DNA of 64,000 nt from Nymphaea colorata (Eukaryota > Streptophyta > Magnoliopsida > Nymphaeales > Nymphaeaceae). The position numbers and the translations under genes are program-made. Location of the stretch: the NCBI RefSeq assembly GCF_008831285.2, contig NC_045138.2, positions 11,172,571-11,236,570 of the forward strand, given 5' to 3'. Shown piece after piece: positions 60,701 to 64,000 of this stretch (position 1 is its first letter; each line of letters starts with the position of its first letter). Below the pieces are notes generated by a model, which was given only the letters and a program-made list of their open reading frames with translations, ran no database searches and had not been told where the DNA came from.

Positions 60701-62056
60701 CGTCTTGTTGCAAAGGGGTTTAGCCAGAAATATGGGATTGACTATCTTGAGACGTTCGCTCCCGTTGCTAAACTGAAGACAGTAAGGGTCATCTTAGCTC
60801 TGGCAGTACAAAAGAAGTGGAGCATGGACCAACTTGATGTCAAGAACGCCTTCTTGAATGGTCACCTTGAGGAAGAAGTCTATATGAGCATGCCGCCTGG
60901 ATATGCGCAGAAAGGAAAGTGTTGTTATCTCAAGAAAGCATTGTATGGCCTCAAGCAGTCTCCTAAAGCGTGGTTTGAAAGACTAAGGGTTGTGATGAAG
61001 ACTAATGGATATAAACAGGGAAATGGTCATCACACCCTCTTCATCAAGCAGAGAAATGGTCTGGTGAGCCTTCTACTAGTATATGTTGATGATATGATTG
61101 TCACAGGTGATGACGAAGAAGAAAAAAAGAAGATGAAAGAAACGTTAGCTGCTGAATTTGATCTCAAAGATCTGGGTAAATTGAGGTATTTTTTAGGAAT
61201 TGAGATCGCTAGATCTGAGACTGGTCTTGTTATGAGCCAAAGGAAATAAACTTTGGATCTTCTAAAAGAGACAGGTAAACTGGGATGCAGGCCCTTTCTT
61301 ACTCCAATGGAGTCTGGCACAAGGATAAGTATCAAAACTGGGACGATCTTGGATGAGGAAGGAAAAGGGAGGTATCAGCGGCTGGTTGGTAAATTCATTT
61401 ATCTCACTCTTACTCCCCCGGATATTACGTATGCTGTGGGTGTGTTAAGTCAGTTTATGCATGCCCCTACTGATTGTCATTGGAAAAGTGCTGAAAGAGT
61501 ATTGGGATACTTAAAGAATGACCCAGGGAAAGGACTGCTCTATACTCGACAAGGTCAACTCAGCATTAAAGGATACTCTGACGCCGACTGGGCAGGTTGC
61601 ACAGATACTAGAAGGTCTACCACAGGATACTGCATCTTTCTTGGAGGTAACCTGGTGGTATGGAGAAGTAAAAGACAAGAAGTTTGTTCCAGGTCTAGTG
61701 CTGAGGCTGAATACAGGGCGGTTGCTATGGGGGTTACAGAAATGTCATGGCTCAAAATTCTGTTAGCATATATTGGGGTGAAAATGGAAGAGAAGATGAG
61801 GATGTATTGTGACAACAAGTCGGCTATTAACTTGGCAAACAATCCAGTCCTGCACGACAGAACCAAACATGTGGAGATCGATCGCCACTTCATACGAGAA
61901 CGCATAGATTCTAAGGAGTTGATCCTGCCCTATATGAAGTGTGAAGATCAAGTTGCTGATGTCTTAACTAAGTCTTTATGTACATCTCAATTTGAGAAAA
62001 ATGTTAGCAAGCTTGGCATGTTTGACATGTATGCCAAGCTTGAGGGGGAGTGTTGA
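57761..62056 (+). pseudogene. copia gag-pol polyprotein with few inactivating changes
   Basis: Starts at ATG 57761. Domains in order: gag; CCHC knuckle CTHCHKSGHSVDFC (58517-58558); protease WIVDSGATHHMTG (about 58817); GAG-pre-integrase (MRWHERLGHL); integrase with SDVWGP, LIDDYSR, RTDNAREY and TPPQNGVAKRKNRH; RT with VDVKNAFL-type and YVDDM (about 61083) motifs; RNase H with YSDADWAG and RSSAEAEYR. In-frame stops at 58247-58249 (TGA), 59294-59296 (TAG) and 61247-61249 (TAA), plus frame changes near 59920 and 60285, break it. Otherwise it is well preserved, in keeping with the small LTR divergence. Confidence 0.93.
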
Positions 62057-62333
62057 AATAGATTGTAATGGGGAACCGGGTCCAATTTTGGACCCGGTCC
62101 CATGGGGCATGGGTACCGAGGCTGGCTCGGTACCCTAGGCGGCACTCTTTCTCTCCCTCCTATATAATCTTCACTTAAGTGTAATTGTTGAATTAAGTGA
62201 ATAGATTTTCTCTCTCCTAGGGTTGCGGTGTGCACCTAGGTTAGAGCTTCCCGTGGTTTTTTTCCTTTCTGAGGTTTTTCCACGTATACCGTGTGTTCCT
62301 TTCTTCTTCCTTCGTGTGTTGCATGTTTCTACA
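62051..62333 (+). repeat. 3' LTR of the plus-strand copia element
   Basis: 283 bp; lacks a CT dinucleotide of the other LTR near 62265. The polyprotein stop (62054-62056) lies inside its first bases. Confidence 0.95.
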
Positions 62334-62547
62334 GGATCTAACATAGGTTTCTCAAAATAACCTGGCAGAATTAGAAATGCCAAATAACCTTTGAGTTTTA
62401 ACACCTCCAAACGATCGAGCTTTTCTACTGACGAAGCATATCTTTCTATACAAGGGAGTCTAAGAGCTATGTCACATAGGTACGGGTACTGGTGCGGGTA
62501 CGGACCATTTTTAAAAAACTTGGGTGCGAGGGTACGGCCGTACACAC

Positions 62548-62548
62548 A

Positions 62549-62599
<51 letters not shown>
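62548..62599. repeat. (TA)n(CA)n microsatellite
   Basis: Long TA run followed by a short CA run, within the hAT-like element. Confidence 0.95.
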
Positions 62600-62600
<1 letters not shown>

Positions 62601-63154
62601 AAATTTCAAACAGAATAACATATTCACATATATATATATCAAAAAATTACAAATAAAACCCCATATACATATTCAGCCATTACAACTTATATCTAAAGCA
62701 CCTAGCAAGACAAAACCAAAAGACGAGAATGAGAATGTTAAATAAAATGCAGATTTAAGTGGTCATGATAAAGGTCAGAACCATGCCAAAGCACAAATAT
62801 GCACTAAGCAGCACAGGGATAAAATGTCATGTAATCAAATGCCACAATCACAACACAAAGATTCACATAGATGGACTTGCAGAGAGGGACATCTAAAGGG
62901 TCTATTAGCAAATGTAACCATACACCAAGACAGCGAAAGGGGAAACAAGACAGCGAAAGAAAAATGGATAGTGGAACAAGGGAACAACAAATAGAGAACC
63001 AATATTATCGTTAAATCTTTTTTGCGACAATATGTCATGATAAAGCCAGGACGATGAAAGAAAAATGGACAGCGGCATGCCAATCAAAAGAAAATTCACC
63101 ACAACGAGAAAGGGGCGAACGCCAGTAGAGAAACGCCTCCAATCGACCCCACAA

Positions 63155-63196
63155 ACTTCTTCTTCTTCTTCTTTTTCTTCTTCTTCTTCTTCTTCC
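63155..63196. repeat. (TTC)n microsatellite
   Basis: TTC/CTT trinucleotide run with one interruption, within the hAT-like element. Confidence 0.9.
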
Positions 63197-63713
63197 TTCT
63201 CTGAAACTCAGTTCGTCGTCTTCCCTTCGCCGCTCACCGTACACCGTTCGCTGCCTGTCGTCGCCGCTGCCGCCTGCCAGTCTTTCGGTGAAGGTTGAAG
63301 ACCGAGGTGAAGGGAAGACGAAGAACGATGGTAGTTTAACTTTAAGGGTTAATAATTTTAACGTGAAATATTTAAAAAATGTTAAAAAGTAAAAAACGAT
63401 AAAATTCAAAATCGGATAGATTTAGACTCGGTCAACTTTGACCGAGCCTAAAAAAGGTCGAACATGACCTTGGGTGCGTTGACCGAACCCAGTGCGGTCA
63501 ACACAGCACCCATGCCGCACCCATGGGCATACCGGTACCGGTGTCGTACCGGTACCGTGCGGATCCCGTGTGACTTAGTCTAAGAGAAAGCAAAAGCCTG
63601 ATATGAATCAACTCAAGTGAAAACATCAATATTTAGTTTTCACATAAGTTAACAACATAGTACGTACGCAGTATCATCTGGCAAATTGTTTTCATCAGCA
63701 ATATCATGAGCAA

Positions 63714-64000
63714 CTACAAAAAATTTCACCTACCAACAGATGTGGAATAAATCTGTGTTCCTTCAAGGAAGAGAAGGCAGTAGTCAATCTTAAACACTAT
63801 TGCTACAACGACAAAGGTGCTTACTTTGATTCCAAAAAAAAAAATCCGCAAATTTGCGACCAAAAATTTTACATAGTAAAGCAACTAACTTACATAAACA
63901 TCAATATCTGAACTTTCAGCTTATGAGGATCGGCTCTGTTGTTTTCCATTAGCAATTTGTCCAGCATAATCTATTCTTCAACAAGATCATCAACCATGAG
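63714..64000 (-). other. Upstream part of the unidentified host gene
   Basis: Mostly intron-like. A stretch at 63970-63894 reads MLDKLLMENNRADPHKLK on the minus strand between an AG and a strong GTAAGT donor, and could be an exon, but its phase does not fit the next exon directly. A missing small exon or a decayed splice site could explain this. Confidence 0.4.

Larger units (their letters stand above)
57076..62333 (+). mobile_element. Full-length Ty1/copia retrotransposon, plus orientation
   Basis: The 5,258-bp element is flanked by 5-bp duplications GGATC at 57071-57075 and 62334-62338. LTRs are 285 and 283 bp and start TGTTGAAATAG and end TTTCTACA. The primer-binding site TGGTATCAGAGCC follows the 5' LTR (57361-57373); the purine tract TTGAGGGGGAG precedes the 3' LTR. 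LTRs differ by 5 substitutions and a 2-bp gap. A GCC-rich leader of about 390 bp precedes gag. It lies in the last coding exon of a host gene of opposite orientation. Confidence 0.97.
62467..63578. mobile_element. 1.1-kb non-autonomous hAT-like element
   Basis: Flanked by exact 8-bp duplications TCTAAGAG at 62459-62466 and 63579-63586. Left end CTATGTCACATAGG; right end, on the opposite strand, CTAAGTCACACGGG. Both ends are rich in GGTAC words, and the right part repeats GGTCAAC/GTTGACC. There is no transposase. It includes a TA microsatellite (about 62548-62591) and a TTC run (about 63159-63195). It interrupts the last coding exon of the minus-strand host gene. Confidence 0.88.
57037..63713 (-). 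pseudogene. C-terminal exons of an unidentified host gene, last exon split by two transposons
   Basis: On the minus strand an exon ends at 63668 (..HDIADENNLPDDTA, donor GTACGT). The next begins at 63597 after CAG. Ignoring the two transposons and one copy of each target duplication, the latter runs 63597-63579, 62458-62334 and 57070-57037: 178 nt, phase-compatible with the exon before and ending in TGA at 57037-57039. Visible pieces include LRLPCIERYASSVEKLDRLE, VLKLKGYLAFLILPGYFEK and VIDHLWAEL. I do not recognise the protein. The start of the 63668 exon is uncertain (acceptor at 63714 or a few bases upstream), and a further candidate exon at 63970-63894 does not join in phase. The insertions would remove most of this exon from the protein, so this copy is likely broken. 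Confidence 0.6.

Noticed and set aside
63894-63970. A further exon of the disrupted host gene
   Set aside because: It has plausible splice sites and an open frame, but joining it to the next exon brings a stop. Mentioned only as a candidate.
1-64000. tRNA, rRNA, snoRNA genes, CRISPR arrays, operons
   Set aside because: No cloverleaf, rRNA core motif or spacer-repeat array was seen, and the window is eukaryotic. The TGGTATCAGA sequences are retroelement primer sites, not tRNA genes.

Overview
This is a piece of a flowering-plant nuclear genome. The evidence is spliced genes with canonical GT-AG introns, a DYW-class and a P-class PPR gene, a STRUBBELIG-family receptor kinase, an NF-YA gene carrying a miR169 site, and abundant Ty1/copia and hAT elements. 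Low GC in coding and intergenic DNA argues against a grass; the lineage cannot be resolved further from the sequence.

Layout. 0-3.5 kb: an old hAT scrap, then an intronless DYW-type PPR gene (+) that I recognise as the counterpart of Arabidopsis REME1/At2g03880. 3.5-6.6 kb: a decayed hAT transposon, itself hit by a 278-bp GC-rich MITE with an 8-bp target duplication. 6.6-10.5 kb: no gene recognised. 10.5-19.7 kb: a 16-exon STRUBBELIG-RECEPTOR-FAMILY gene (-), whose exons I could place to the base and which gives an open 715-codon frame. 20-30.3 kb: promoter DNA, a tandem repeat, a MITE-like element, a copia relic and a long unexplained stretch, partly GC-rich. 30.4-31.8 kb: a P-class PPR gene (+), counterpart of At1g77405. 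32.8-37.9 kb: a full-length copia element (-), 282-bp LTRs, TSD ATAAT, coding region broken. 38-44 kb: no gene recognised. 44.2-49.9 kb: NF-YA (-), five coding exons, 350 aa, with the miR169 site just after the stop; its first coding intron holds a hAT-family end and a GC-rich insert. 51.6-55.7 kb: a hAT element with an 8-bp TSD whose transposase is interrupted by a smaller member of the same family, with its own 8-bp TSD. 57.0-64.0 kb: the last exons of an unidentified host gene (-), whose terminal coding exon is split by a copia element (57.1-62.3 kb) and a hAT-like non-autonomous element (62.5-63.6 kb).

Host genes: the two PPR proteins are predicted organelle RNA factors, the SRF protein a plasma-membrane atypical kinase, and NF-YA the DNA-binding subunit of the CCAAT-box complex. 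They do not form a pathway. The coherent 'system' here is the transposon community: a hAT family with CGTATCGTACGATACG palindrome arrays at its ends, present as at least four recognisable pieces plus a possible fifth, and a second hAT-like family with GTCACA/GGTACC-rich ends present as one complete copy and two probable relics.
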